From the NCBI RefSeq assembly GCF_024171565.1, contig NZ_JALJZZ010000002.1, forward strand, positions 616,031-680,030: 64,000 bases of DNA. The letters are read 5' to 3'. The stretch comes from Okibacterium sp. HSC-33S16. GTDB taxonomy: Bacteria > Actinomycetota > Actinomycetes > Actinomycetales > Microbacteriaceae. Below the pieces are notes generated by a model that was not told where the DNA came from, ran no database searches, and worked only from the letters and a program-made list of their open reading frames with translations. Position numbers and translations under genes: made by a program. Positions 41,303 through 49,975 of the stretch are shown in pieces; position 1 is the stretch's first letter; every line of letters begins with the position of its first letter.

Positions 41303-42984
41303 CCGACGACCGGCCGGCGGGCATCCCGCCGAATGTTCCCGGGTACGGTGCCGAGCAGTCGTATCCGCCTCTTCATCAGGCGACGGATGCTGCGGGGCAG
41401 CCCCCACAATCGCCGCCAGACGAGCGGTCGTCGCGTCGAACCCTCACCGATGGTGAGTGGCACCGATTGCACCCGGCAACTCCGCTCCTGCGCGGTGGTA
41501 TCGCCATGCTCGCGATCGTCGGTTTTCTCATCGCGAACCTCCGCGAGCGGCTCGTGGAAATCTTCCTCCCGGGTGCTGGCGAGTTCGACTCGCAGGAGTA
41601 CGACCCGCTGACCTACGTCTGGGAACACGGGTTTGTCGGCCTCGCACTTCTCGGGCTGCTCATCGTCCTGCTGCTCGTCATCGGCGGGTTCTTCCTGTCC
41701 TGGCGCATGCACACCTTCCGGGTCACGGACGAAGCCGTCGAAGTGCGCAGCGGTATTCTCTTCCGCACCCACCGCAAGGCGAAGCTCGACCGCATCCAGG
41801 GCGTCGGCATCAACCGGCCGCTGCTGCCACGGATCTTCGGTGCGGCCAAAATGGAGGTCAGTGTTGCCGGGCAGGACGCGAGCGTCAAACTCGAGTACCT
41901 GTACTCGCGAGACGCCGACGACCTGCGACGCGATGTGCTCACCCTCGCCTCGGGCGTCAAGCTCGCCGAGGCTGGCGTCGCGCCCCGGCCGACCGTGGGG
42001 CCCGCCGGCGTCGAGTCGCCGACAGACCCGGCGCTCACCCGACTGGTCACCGAACGAGTAAACGAGTTTCTCGCGCCGGAGCTTGACCCCAACGCGGCTC
42101 CGCCCGAGTCCGTCGTGCGCATTTCAATCGGGCGGCTCATCGGCTCGACGCTGTTGAGCTCGGGCACCGTGTTCCTGATCATCCTCGCCGTCGTGATGAT
42201 CTTCTCGCTCGTGAACGGGCAATTCTGGTCGCTGTTCTGGTTTGTGCCGAGCGTCATCGGGTTCGTCAGCTACTACTCCTCGTCGGTGATGAAGTCGTTG
42301 CGCTACAGCATCGCCAAAACCTCGTCGGGTGTTCGCATCGGCTTCGGTCTGCTGTCCACGAGCAACGACACCCTTCCGCCGGGGCGCATTCACGCGGTCG
42401 AGATCTCGCAATCGGTGATCTGGCGCCCGTTCGACTGGTGGCAGGTGAAGATCAACAAGGCCGGGCTCTCGGCCGAGGCGGCCATGAACGGCAAAGGCAA
42501 CACGACGATCCTCCCGGTCGGCAACCTCAGCGACGTGGCCAAGGTGCTCGAGCTCATCCTCGATGGTGTGAGCGCCGAAGCACTGCACGTCGAATTGTCG
42601 AGCGCGTTCCGCGAGCCGCAGCGGTCGGGCTTCATCCTCGCGCCGCGCCGCGCCCGCTGGATCAACCCGTTCGCCTGGCGGCGCACCGGCTATGCCGTTC
42701 ACGACGGCCTGCTGCTCTTCCGGCGCGGCGTCATCTGGCGCAAACTCGACCTGCTCCCGCTCGCCCGCATGCAGAGCATTGCCGTGTCACAGGGCCCCCT
42801 CGAGCGCACCTTCCGGCTGGCGTCGGCTCGAGCGCACACCGTCGTCGGCCCGATCTCCGCGAGCCTGCCGGCGATCGGCTCCGACGAAGCACTTCGGCTT
42901 TTCGAACGGGTGTCGCTGGCCGCGGTCGAAGCCTCGGCGATCGATCGAAGCCACCGCTGGGCTGAGAAGGGAGTCGACGCGTGA
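41299..42984 (+). CDS. Tandem PH domain membrane protein (YdbT-like)
   Basis: The 561-residue protein has two bPH2 copies near residues 135-215 and 315-400, each following a pair of membrane helices, and a third PH-like stretch near 445-530 (YAVHDGLLLFRRGVIWRKLDLLPLARMQ). Each domain has the RRG(I/V)xWRxLxxxPxxRxQ type motif. It is the usual partner of the YdbS-like gene before it. A membrane or cell-envelope role, possibly resistance to antimicrobial compounds as proposed for YdbST homologues, is family-based inference. The GTG start overlaps the previous stop. Confidence 0.82.
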   Translation: MTDDRPAGIPPNVPGYGAEQSYPPLHQATDAAGQPPQSPPDERSSRRTLTDGEWHRLHPATPLLRGGIAMLAIVGFLIANLRERLVEIFLPGAGEFDSQEYDPLTYVWEHGFVGLALLGLLIVLLLVIGGFFLSWRMHTFRVTDEAVEVRSGILFRTHRKAKLDRIQGVGINRPLLPRIFGAAKMEVSVAGQDASVKLEYLYSRDADDLRRDVLTLASGVKLAEAGVAPRPTVGPAGVESPTDPALTRLVTERVNEFLAPELDPNAAPPESVVRISIGRLIGSTLLSSGTVFLIILAVVMIFSLVNGQFWSLFWFVPSVIGFVSYYSSSVMKSLRYSIAKTSSGVRIGFGLLSTSNDTLPPGRIHAVEISQSVIWRPFDWWQVKINKAGLSAEAAMNGKGNTTILPVGNLSDVAKVLELILDGVSAEALHVELSSAFREPQRSGFILAPRRARWINPFAWRRTGYAVHDGLLLFRRGVIWRKLDLLPLARMQSIAVSQGPLERTFRLASARAHTVVGPISASLPAIGSDEALRLFERVSLAAVEASAIDRSHRWAEKGVDA

Positions 42985-43703
42985 GCGCTCGTGCCGGGCG
43001 GCTTGGTATCGGCATCATTGGCGCCGGCCACGTCGGGCCGATCCTCGGTGCTGCACTCGCCGGTGCCGGCCACGCGATCATCGGCATCAGCGCGGTGTCC
43101 GACGAGAGCCGTGACCGGGCCGAAGCGATCCTCCCGTCTGCGCCGATCCTCGACATCCCAGTCATTGTGGAGCGCAGTGAACTTGTGATCCTCGCGGTTC
43201 CTGACGCCGAACTTCCCGCTCTCGTCGAGGGACTCGCGGCGACCTCGAGCTGGCGCGCCGGGCAGCTCGTGCTGCACACGGCCGCCGGCTTTGGCACCGC
43301 CGTGCTCGCGCCGGCCCAGGCGCTCGGGGCCATTCCGCTCGCGATCCACCCGGCTATGGACTTCACGGGAACCAGCATCGACATCGGCAGGCTCGGTGAG
43401 ACCTGGTTCGCCGTGACAGCGCCCGTTCCCGTGCAGCCGATCGGACAGGCCCTCGTCGTCGAGATGGGCGGCGAACCCGTCATTGTCGCGGAGAACGACC
43501 GGGCGGCATACGCGGAGGCTATCGAGATCGCCACGGCGTTCTCGCGATCGATCGTTGCGCAAGCCACAGGCATCCTCTCGGAAATTGGTGTTGAACATCC
43601 CGGCGGATTCCTCTCGTCGCTGGTGCGATCATCCGTCGACAATGCGCTGCGAGAGACGTCGCGGCCCGAAAGCATCGAGCCGCTCGACGGCGAGGATTTC
43701 TGA
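42981..43703 (+). CDS. Rossmann-fold DUF2520 domain protein
   Basis: The 240-residue protein has an N-terminal nucleotide-binding fold (LGIGIIGAGHVGPILGAALAGAGH) and a helical C-terminal DUF2520 domain with AIHPAMDFTG in between. The arrangement resembles ProC and ketopantoate reductase. Its place directly before panC is common in Actinobacteria, so a pantothenate-related reductase role has been an attractive guess, but I cannot support it from sequence. It overlaps the YdbT-like gene by 4 nt. Confidence 0.8.
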   Translation: MSARAGRLGIGIIGAGHVGPILGAALAGAGHAIIGISAVSDESRDRAEAILPSAPILDIPVIVERSELVILAVPDAELPALVEGLAATSSWRAGQLVLHTAAGFGTAVLAPAQALGAIPLAIHPAMDFTGTSIDIGRLGETWFAVTAPVPVQPIGQALVVEMGGEPVIVAENDRAAYAEAIEIATAFSRSIVAQATGILSEIGVEHPGGFLSSLVRSSVDNALRETSRPESIEPLDGEDF

Positions 43704-43716
43704 CCCGGCCAGCAGG

Positions 43717-43722
43717 TACCAT
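43717..43722 (+). promoter_or_regulatory. -10 element for a leaderless panC transcript
   Basis: TACCAT ends 6 nt before the panC GTG start, so the transcript would start at the initiation codon. Confidence 0.4.
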
Positions 43723-43728
43723 CGGGGA

Positions 43729-44589
43729 GTGACCGACAGCATTACGACCATCCGAGCACGCATCCAGGACGCCCGCCGGGAGGCAGAGGCCCGCGGGATT
43801 TCGTCGCCGAAGGTGGTGCTTGTCCCCACGATGGGCGCGCTGCACGACGGTCACCTCACCCTCGTTGACCACGCGCGGACGCTCGGTGACGTCGTGGTGG
43901 TGTCGATCTTCGTCAACCCGCTGCAGTTCGGGCCGAACGAAGACCTGTCGACATACCCGCGCACGCTCGACGTTGATGTGGCCAAGCTCGCCGAGCGCGA
44001 CGTTCACCTTGTGTTCGCTCCGACGGCTGCGGAGATGTATCCGGACGGGAATGTCGGCACGCGCGTGGTCGCCGGTGAAGCGGGCACGACGTTCGAGGGT
44101 CGCACCCGGCCCGGGCACTTCGACGGCATGCTCACCGTCGTGTCGAAACTGTTCCACATCGTCTCTCCGGACATCGCCGTCTTCGGCGAGAAGGACCGGC
44201 AGCAACTGTTCCTCGTGAAGCGGATGGTGCGCGACCTCAACATCCCGGTCGAGGTGCACGGCGTGCCCATCGTGCGCGCCGAGGACGGGCTCGCCCTATC
44301 GAGCCGCAACGCTTTTCTCTCCGACGAGGAACGTCAATCGGCGCTGACTCTCTCCCGAGCGCTCGAGGCGGCGGTTGCTGCAGAGGCCCGAGGCATCGAT
44401 GCCGCAGTCGCGGCCGCACAGTCGGTGCTCGACGGTGAGTCGGCGATCGAGCTCGATTACCTCGCCGCGGTGAACCCCGACACCTTCGGCCCCGTCGACA
44501 GCGGATACACCGGCGCGGTCGTCGTGCTCGTTGCCGCGAAGGTCGGCAGCACGCGGCTCATCGACAACCGCACGCTCGCCGTTTCCTGA
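43729..44589 (+). CDS. panC: Pantothenate synthetase
   Basis: The 286-residue protein shows the PanC signatures VPTMGALHDGHLTLVDHAR, VSIFVNPLQFGPNEDL, FGEKDRQQLFLVKRMVRDLN and the LSSRNAFLSDEER loop. It condenses pantoate and beta-alanine using ATP. GTG 43729 was chosen because the domain begins at once and longer frames run into the DUF2520 gene. panB and panD are not in the window. lysS follows after 63 bp. Confidence 0.95.
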   Translation: MTDSITTIRARIQDARREAEARGISSPKVVLVPTMGALHDGHLTLVDHARTLGDVVVVSIFVNPLQFGPNEDLSTYPRTLDVDVAKLAERDVHLVFAPTAAEMYPDGNVGTRVVAGEAGTTFEGRTRPGHFDGMLTVVSKLFHIVSPDIAVFGEKDRQQLFLVKRMVRDLNIPVEVHGVPIVRAEDGLALSSRNAFLSDEERQSALTLSRALEAAVAAEARGIDAAVAAAQSVLDGESAIELDYLAAVNPDTFGPVDSGYTGAVVVLVAAKVGSTRLIDNRTLAVS

Positions 44590-44618
44590 GCCGAATCGGC
44601 TCCAGCGGCTGCGCCGCG

Positions 44619-44624
44619 TAAACT
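44619..44624 (+). promoter_or_regulatory. Candidate -10 element of lysS
   Basis: TAAACT lies 28 nt before the lysS ATG. The transcript would carry a short leader with a good AAGGAG ribosome site at 44638-44643. Confidence 0.4.
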
Positions 44625-44652
44625 GAACTGACCCCAAAAGGAGACGTCCGTC

Positions 44653-46173
44653 ATGACCCAAGCCCCACCCGCTGCAGAGGCCGCCGAACCCACCGCTGAA
44701 GAGATCTTCGAGCAGAAGGCCGTGCGGTTGGCCAAGCGTGAGCGCCTCATCGCGAGTGCATCGAGCGCGGCAGGCGGGGCGTACCCGGTCTCGGTACCTG
44801 TGACCACGACGATCCCCGAGGTACGCGCGAAGTTCGGCCACCTCCAGGCTGATGAGACCACCGGTGAGACCGTGGGCGTCGCCGGGCGCATCGTCTTCCT
44901 CCGGAACACGGGGAAGCTCTGCTTCGCCACGCTGCAGTCCGGTGACGGAAGCCGTATCCAGGCCATGGTGTCGCTCGCCGAAGTCGGCGCCGAGTCGCTG
45001 GCCGAGTGGAAAGAGCTCGTCGACCTGGGTGACCACCTCTTCGTCTCCGGTGAGGTTATCTCGAGCCGTCGCGGTGAGCTGTCGGTCATGGTAAACGAGT
45101 GGACAATCGCCTCCAAGGCAGTCCTGCCGCTGCCGAACCTGCACAACGAACTGAGCGAAGAGAGCCGGGTTCGCAGCCGGTACCTCGACCTCATTGCTCG
45201 CGAGCAGGCGCGCCAGAACGTGATCCAGCGCTCGAAGGCCGTTGCCAGCCTGCGGTCGACGTTCACGGCGCGTGGCTTCCTCGAGATCGAAACCCCCATG
45301 CTCCAGGTGATGCACGGCGGAGCATCGGCACGGCCCTTCGTCACCCACTCGAACGCATTCGACACCGACCTGTTCCTGCGCATCGCACCCGAGCTGTACC
45401 TCAAGCGCGCTGTCGTCGGCGGCATCGACCGGGTGTTCGAGATCAACCGCAACTTCCGTAACGAGGGTGCAGACTCCACGCACAGCCCGGAGTTCGCCAT
45501 GCTCGAAGCGTACGAAGCCTACGGCGACTACAACTCGATTGCCGACCTCACCCAGACGCTGATCCAGGACGCTGCTCAGGCTGTCGCCGGCTCACACACC
45601 GTGACCTGGGCAGACGGCACCGAGTACGACCTCGGCGGCGAGTGGGCACGCATCTCGATGTTCGAGAGTCTCAGCGAAGCGGCCGGTGTCGAAATCACGC
45701 CGGAGACACCGCTCGAGGAGCTCAAGGCCCTTGCCGACCGCGAGGGCATCGTGGTGCCGCACCCCATCCACGGCAAATACGTCGAGGAACTCTGGGAGCA
45801 CTTCGTCAAGGGTGACCTCGTTGCACCGACTTTCGTCATGGACTTCCCGGTCGATACCTCACCGCTGGTTCGGGCACACCGCTCGAAGAACGGCGTCGTC
45901 GAAAAGTGGGACCTCTATATTCGCGGCTTCGAGCTGGCGACGGGCTACTCCGAGCTCGTCGACCCGGTTGTCCAGCGCGAGCGTTTCGTCGAACAGGCTC
46001 GGCTCGCCGCTGGCGGAGACGTCGAAGCGATGCGACTCGACGAAGAATTCCTGCGTGCACTCGAGCACGGCATGCCGCCGACCGGTGGCATGGGTATGGG
46101 CATCGACCGTCTGCTGATGGCGCTCACCGGACTCGGAATCCGGGAGACCATCCTGTTCCCCCTGGTGAAATGA
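44653..46173 (+). CDS. lysS: Lysyl-tRNA synthetase (class II)
   Basis: The 506-residue protein has an N-terminal OB anticodon-binding domain ([22 protein letters not shown]) and a class II core. Motif 2 is [23 protein letters not shown] and motif 3 is [15 protein letters not shown]. It charges tRNA-Lys. The ATG is preceded by AAGGAGAC. Actinobacterial LysS often follows panC. The last base of its stop codon is the first base of a tiny downstream gene. Confidence 0.97.
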   Translation: MTQAPPAAEAAEPTAEEIFEQKAVRLAKRERLIASASSAAGGAYPVSVPVTTTIPEVRAKFGHLQADETTGETVGVAGRIVFLRNTGKLCFATLQSGDGSRIQAMVSLAEVGAESLAEWKELVDLGDHLFVSGEVISSRRGELSVMVNEWTIASKAVLPLPNLHNELSEESRVRSRYLDLIAREQARQNVIQRSKAVASLRSTFTARGFLEIETPMLQVMHGGASARPFVTHSNAFDTDLFLRIAPELYLKRAVVGGIDRVFEINRNFRNEGADSTHSPEFAMLEAYEAYGDYNSIADLTQTLIQDAAQAVAGSHTVTWADGTEYDLGGEWARISMFESLSEAAGVEITPETPLEELKALADREGIVVPHPIHGKYVEELWEHFVKGDLVAPTFVMDFPVDTSPLVRAHRSKNGVVEKWDLYIRGFELATGYSELVDPVVQRERFVEQARLAAGGDVEAMRLDEEFLRALEHGMPPTGGMGMGIDRLLMALTGLGIRETILFPLVK

Positions 46174-46313
46174 TGAACGAATACTTGCCCAAGGACGTCA
46201 CGGATCCGAAGGACCCGAAGAAGCCGTCGATGAACCGAATTGCCATTTGGGTCATCGTCGGCGGGATCGGGGCCTACCTGCTGCTCAGCGGAATTTGGGG
46301 CATTCTTACCTAG
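46173..46313 (+). CDS. 46-residue single-helix membrane peptide downstream of lysS
   Basis: The peptide [20 protein letters not shown] is followed by one hydrophobic helix (IAIWVIVGGIGAYLLLSGIW). Its ATG overlaps the lysS stop by one base (TGATG), so it is probably translated by coupling. The soluble N-terminal part is highly charged. I do not recognise the family. It is short enough to be missed by annotation, but the clear charged-tail plus helix layout supports a real gene. Confidence 0.6.
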   Translation: MNEYLPKDVTDPKDPKKPSMNRIAIWVIVGGIGAYLLLSGIWGILT

Positions 46314-46346
46314 CCAGCCCACAGCATCCGTTGGGATATCACGGGG

Positions 46347-46352
46347 TATCCT
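46347..46352 (+). promoter_or_regulatory. -10 element before the 67-residue gene
   Basis: TATCCT ends 9 nt before the ATG at 46362, placing the start site within two or three bases of the codon. It resembles the leaderless arrangement of other genes here. Confidence 0.35.
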
Positions 46353-46361
46353 TGAGGTGTC

Positions 46362-46565
46362 ATGGACAACTTTTGGGTAAACGCGCTGTGGTCGCTCGCG
46401 CCGACCGTTCTTGTCGGACTGATCTTCTGGGTCGTCATGCGGTCGATCATTCGATCGGATCGCGATGAGCGCGCTGCCTACGCGAAGATTGAGGCCACCG
46501 AACGCGCACGCCTCGGTTTGCCGCCGACGCCGGGCGCAACCGCTGGTGGTTCCACCGAGGCCTGA
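46362..46565 (+). CDS. Small membrane protein, 67 residues
   Basis: A hydrophobic helix (NALWSLAPTVLVGLIFWVVM) is followed by a charged cytoplasmic segment SIIRSDRDERAAYAKIEATE and a Gly/Pro tail. This layout is common in small actinobacterial proteins near lysS and cls. No function is recognised. It precedes cls by 75 bp. Confidence 0.65.
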   Translation: MDNFWVNALWSLAPTVLVGLIFWVVMRSIIRSDRDERAAYAKIEATERARLGLPPTPGATAGGSTEA

Positions 46566-46640
46566 GCGCCTCGAAGCCCCGATCGCCCAACGTCTGGTGG
46601 CCGATAAGCTGGGGCGGTAGTCCGATGACAGGAGCGGTAC

Positions 46641-48143
46641 GTGGACGTTGCGTCATTCTGGGCAGAAGTCTGGACCCGGCTCTGGGACGGGCTGTGGAAC
46701 GACTGGACGATCGTCCTCTTTTTTGTCGTTGACTTCATCATCCGGGTGATCGCGGTCATCGTTGTGCCGCGCAACCGCCGCCCGACCGCGGGAATGGCGT
46801 GGTTGCTGGCCATCTTCCTCATCCCCTACGTGGGTGTGCTTGCGTACCTGCTGATCGGCAACCCGAAGCTGCCGAGGTACCGGCGCAAGATCCAGGCCGA
46901 CATCAACGAGTTCATCCGCATCGCGTCGGAGAACCTGCCGCAGCAGGATCTGCGGCCCAATCCGCCGCCCTGGTTCTCCTCGTTGGTGCAACTGAATCGC
47001 AACCTCGGGGCGCTGCCGCTACTCGGTGGCAATAGGGCCAAACTGCTCGGGGACTACAACAGGTCCCTCGCCGCCATGGTCGAGGAGGTCGACAAAGCAA
47101 AGAAGCACGTCAACGTCGAGTTCTACATTCTCAGCTGTGATGAGACCACCGCGCCGTTCTTCGACGCCCTCGAACGCGCGGTGGCCCGCGGTGTTGCCGT
47201 GCGGGTGCTGCTCGACCACGTCGCGAACCTGCGCACGAAGGGTTACGCCAAAACCAAGCGCCGTCTCGACGACATCGGTGCCGACTGGCACCTGATGCTT
47301 CCGTTGCAGCCCTGGCGCGGCAAATTCCAGCGCCCGGACCTGCGCAACCACCGCAAGCTTCTCGTCATCGACGGGCTGGTGGCATTTATGGGGTCGCAGA
47401 ACGTCATCGACCGCTCGTACAACAAGCGCGTCAATATCCGGCGCGGCCTGCAGTGGCAGGAACTCGTCGCCCGGGTTGAGGGGCCGGTCGTCGGGGGCAT
47501 CCAGGCCATCTTCTTCAGCGACTGGTACAGCGAAACCGGCGAACTGCTCTCGGGCGACATCGATCTCGAGGACCCGAATGTGCTTGACGGCGACCTGGAT
47601 TGTCAGGTCGTGCCGAGTGGCCCCGGCTTCGATGGTGAGAATAACCTGCGCCTCTTCCTCGGCCTGCTCTACGCGGCACAGAAGCGCATCGTCATCACGA
47701 GCCCCTACTTCGTGCCGGACGAATCGATGCTCTACGCGATCACAACCGCCGTGCACCGTGGCGTTCCCGTCGACCTCTTCGTGTCTGAGATCGGCGACCA
47801 GGCCCTCGTCTACCACGCCCAGCGCTCCTACTACGAGGCGCTGCTTCGCGCCGGCGTGCGGATTTACCTTTACCCGGCGCCGTACATCCTGCACGCCAAG
47901 CACTTCACGATCGACGACGAGGTCGCCGTCATTGGTTCGAGCAACATGGACATGCGCTCGTTCGGGCTCAACCTCGAGGTGTCGCTCATGGTGCGCGGCG
48001 AGTCATTCGTCAACGACATGCGTGCGGTCGAAGATGAGTACCGGCTCAAGAGTCGCGAGCTCACCCTCGACGAGTGGATGAAACAGCCGCTTCGCTCCAC
48101 CGTTCTCGACAACCTCGCGCGGTTGAGTTCCGCGCTTCAGTAG
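46641..48143 (+). CDS. cls: Cardiolipin synthase
   Basis: The 500-residue protein has two N-terminal membrane helices (about residues 21-40 and 51-72) and two phospholipase D-type HKD motifs. These are HRKLLVIDGLVAFMGSQN near residue 237 and HAKHFTIDDEVAVIGSSNMD near residue 420. It condenses two phosphatidylglycerols, releasing glycerol, to make cardiolipin. The GTG start is preceded by AGGAG at the right distance. Length is that of bacterial Cls. Confidence 0.93.
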   Translation: MDVASFWAEVWTRLWDGLWNDWTIVLFFVVDFIIRVIAVIVVPRNRRPTAGMAWLLAIFLIPYVGVLAYLLIGNPKLPRYRRKIQADINEFIRIASENLPQQDLRPNPPPWFSSLVQLNRNLGALPLLGGNRAKLLGDYNRSLAAMVEEVDKAKKHVNVEFYILSCDETTAPFFDALERAVARGVAVRVLLDHVANLRTKGYAKTKRRLDDIGADWHLMLPLQPWRGKFQRPDLRNHRKLLVIDGLVAFMGSQNVIDRSYNKRVNIRRGLQWQELVARVEGPVVGGIQAIFFSDWYSETGELLSGDIDLEDPNVLDGDLDCQVVPSGPGFDGENNLRLFLGLLYAAQKRIVITSPYFVPDESMLYAITTAVHRGVPVDLFVSEIGDQALVYHAQRSYYEALLRAGVRIYLYPAPYILHAKHFTIDDEVAVIGSSNMDMRSFGLNLEVSLMVRGESFVNDMRAVEDEYRLKSRELTLDEWMKQPLRSTVLDNLARLSSALQ

Positions 48144-48146
48144 CGC

Positions 48147-48371
48147 TCAGCCCCGCACCAGCACGTCCCCGACCTCACAGTCGAGCGCATCGCAAATTGC
48201 CACGAGCGTCGAGAAGCGAATGGCGCGCGCCCGGTCATTCTTGAGCACCGACAGGTTCACGATGCTCACCCCCACCCGTTCACTGAGTTCGGTCAGCGTC
48301 ATGTTGCGTTCCGCAAGCAAATCGTCAAGACGACAACGGATGCCTGTGGGCTCGTCATCCATTCCGCCCAC
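48147..48371 (-). CDS. XRE family transcriptional regulator (YozG-like)
   Basis: The 74-residue protein is little more than a helix-turn-helix: LDDLLAERNMTLTELSERVGVSIVNLSVLKNDRARAIRFSTLVAICDALDCEVGDVL. It is shaped like the YozG/Cro subfamily that accompanies DUF2975 membrane proteins, and here it overlaps the DUF2975 stop. It may bind the repeated ATCGATAAC motif upstream of the pair and control its own operon; that is inference. Start could be GTG 48371 or ATG 48362. It is convergent with cls, 3 bp apart. Confidence 0.85.
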   Translation of the reverse strand: MGGMDDEPTGIRCRLDDLLAERNMTLTELSERVGVSIVNLSVLKNDRARAIRFSTLVAICDALDCEVGDVLVRG

Positions 48372-48988
48372 TAGACAAGACCTTCGGTGTCGCGCTGCAA
48401 CCGTTCTCCGGCCTTGAAGGCGAGTGCGACGGCCCCGAGTGCGATCGCAATGAAGTACGGCACGAGGCTGGCACCCGCAACAAAGCCGTCAAAGGTCTTG
48501 TCGCTGAGTTTCGCCAGTGCACCGTTGGCGCCCATCGTCGAGAACAGGTTCACGAGTGTTGTGCCGACGATGATGGTGATCGATGTGGCAAACACGAGCC
48601 GGGTGTTGGTGCGAGAGAACGCCTGCCCCCTCATCAGGTTCCGGCACACCAGGGCCGCGCACGCGACGATGCCGAGGGTCATGAGCAACTCCGCCACGGC
48701 CGCGAAAACCAGGGAGACCACCACAATGACCGGCAGTCCCGACACGGTGAGCACGGCCGTGTCGACCTGGACGTCGAGTGGAGTGCCATTCGGGCCCACC
48801 GGCACGGCCGCCCGGGTGTCGGCGGCAAACGGCGCGATCACCTCAACGTCGGTGTTCGACACCACCGACACAATCCGCATCACGGCGTGCACGAGTGCGC
48901 CGGTAGCGACTATCGCGCCAACGACGAGCACCGTCCAGAGGTCGGCGCGGTCCGAGCGCGTCGGTCGAAGAGTGGTTTCTGCGTTCAT
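48371..48988 (-). CDS. DUF2975-like four-helix membrane protein
   Basis: The 205-residue protein has four membrane helices (about residues 20-40, 87-110, 129-150 and 165-185). It contains ACAALVCRNLMRGQAFSRTNTRLVF, a loop typical of DUF2975. Members occur with a small XRE regulator as here, and their function is unknown. ATG 48988 was preferred to the upstream GTG because GGGG is placed about 6 nt before it. It is separated from the XRE gene by a one-base overlap. Confidence 0.75.
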   Translation of the reverse strand: MNAETTLRPTRSDRADLWTVLVVGAIVATGALVHAVMRIVSVVSNTDVEVIAPFAADTRAAVPVGPNGTPLDVQVDTAVLTVSGLPVIVVVSLVFAAVAELLMTLGIVACAALVCRNLMRGQAFSRTNTRLVFATSITIIVGTTLVNLFSTMGANGALAKLSDKTFDGFVAGASLVPYFIAIALGAVALAFKAGERLQRDTEGLV

Positions 48989-48998
48989 GGAGTACCCC

Positions 48999-49030
48999 AT
49001 CGATAATCGATAACAACGAATATCGATAAC
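48999..49030 (-). promoter_or_regulatory. Triple ATCGATAA(C/T) motif before the DUF2975-XRE operon
   Basis: ATCGATAAT at 48999 and ATCGATAAC at 49006 and 49022 lie directly upstream of the DUF2975 start codon. ATCGAT is itself palindromic. The AT-rich cluster stands out in this sequence and likely includes the promoter and an operator, possibly bound by the co-encoded XRE protein. Confidence 0.55.
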
Positions 49031-49095
49031 CTAGCGACTGTGACGTGGCCATGTCAACCGGCGCGCGTGTGGCCCCGCGACCCGTCCGGTCGGAA

Positions 49096-49101
49096 TAGTC
49101 T
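49096..49101 (+). promoter_or_regulatory. -10 element for a leaderless ZIP transcript
   Basis: TAGTCT ends 6 nt before the ATG at 49108. No ribosome site is present. Confidence 0.45.
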
Positions 49102-49107
49102 GACGGA

Positions 49108-49836
49108 ATGGAAGCATGGTTGGCCGCTGGCGCCGGAGCGCTGGCCGGGGGAGCGTTGCTCGTCGGTGCAGTGATCGCGTGGTTCATTCGGGTGCCGCGA
49201 ACCGTGGTCGCCGCCATCATGGCGTTCGGTTCGGGCGTGCTCATCTCAGCACTGGCCTTCGACCTGGTCGAGGAAGCAGCCCAGGAGGGCGGGTTCTGGT
49301 CAGCCATGTCGGGTTTCCTTGCCGGCGCCGTGGTTTACGTCATCGCCAACGTTGTGCTTGACCGGGTCGACGCCCGCAACCGGCGTGGCTCGAACGAGTC
49401 GCCGGGCACCGGCACTGGTATCGCGATCGGAGCGCTCCTCGACGGCATCCCCGAAACCGCCGTCCTCGGTCTCAGCATGGTTGCAGGCGGGCAGCTCAGC
49501 ATTCCCGTCCTGCTCGCCATCATCATCTCGAATATCCCCGAGGGGCTGGCGTCCACGGCTGAGCTCAAGTCCGACAAACGGAGTGCGAAATACGTCTTCG
49601 GCCTGTGGATCGGGATCGCCGTGGCGTGCGCACTCTCATCGCTCGGTGGATTCGTGCTCCTGCAACCCGTGCCTCCGGCCGGAACGGCCTTTGTCACGGC
49701 CATCGCGGCTGGCGCCATCCTGGCCATGATCTGCGACACGATGATCCCGGAAGCGTTCCGTGACGCGAAAGCGTTCACCGGGCTCATCGCGACGATCGGA
49801 TTCTTCGCCAGTTTTGGCATCCATACTCTGGGCTGA
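49108..49836 (+). CDS. ZIP family metal transporter
   Basis: The 242-residue protein has about eight helices. FGSGVLISALAFDLVEEA and AIIISNIPEGLASTAEL place the ZIP metal-binding residues (Asn, Pro, Glu) in the fourth and fifth helices; LLDGIPETAVLG is the other half of the site. ZIP proteins move Zn2+, Fe2+ or Mn2+ into the cytoplasm. It has no metal-rich His loop, which is common in actinobacterial members. Convergent with the DUF559 gene across a palindrome. Confidence 0.86.
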   Translation: MEAWLAAGAGALAGGALLVGAVIAWFIRVPRTVVAAIMAFGSGVLISALAFDLVEEAAQEGGFWSAMSGFLAGAVVYVIANVVLDRVDARNRRGSNESPGTGTGIAIGALLDGIPETAVLGLSMVAGGQLSIPVLLAIIISNIPEGLASTAELKSDKRSAKYVFGLWIGIAVACALSSLGGFVLLQPVPPAGTAFVTAIAAGAILAMICDTMIPEAFRDAKAFTGLIATIGFFASFGIHTLG

Positions 49837-49839
49837 CGC

Positions 49840-49900
49840 GTTCGGATGCCGGAAAACCGCGGTATCCGGCCGCGATACCGCGGTTAAGCGGCATCCGAAC
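49840..49900. repeat. 61-bp inverted repeat between convergent genes
   Basis: The left arm contains GTTCGGATGCCG and ACCGCGGTATC; the right arm contains GATACCGCGGT and CGGCATCCGAAC. Mismatches are confined to a four-nt block and the centre. It lies 4 bp after the ZIP stop and could act as a bidirectional terminator without a T-run, or be a remnant small mobile element. Confidence 0.7.
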
Positions 49901-49975
49901 GAGCTCAGGGCGCCAGCCGCGAGAGATGAGCGCTGGTGAACGAGCTTAAGGGCGCCAGCCGCGAGAGATGAGCGC
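49900..49975. repeat. Tandem duplication of the DUF559 gene's 3' end
   Basis: Two near-identical copies (49900-49933 and 49941-49975) share GGCGCCAGCCGCGAGAGATG and flanking bases, with a one-base indel and a C/T difference. The right copy encodes the last residues of the DUF559 gene (ISRGWRP and stop); the left copy is noncoding. A recent local duplication is likely. Confidence 0.8.
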
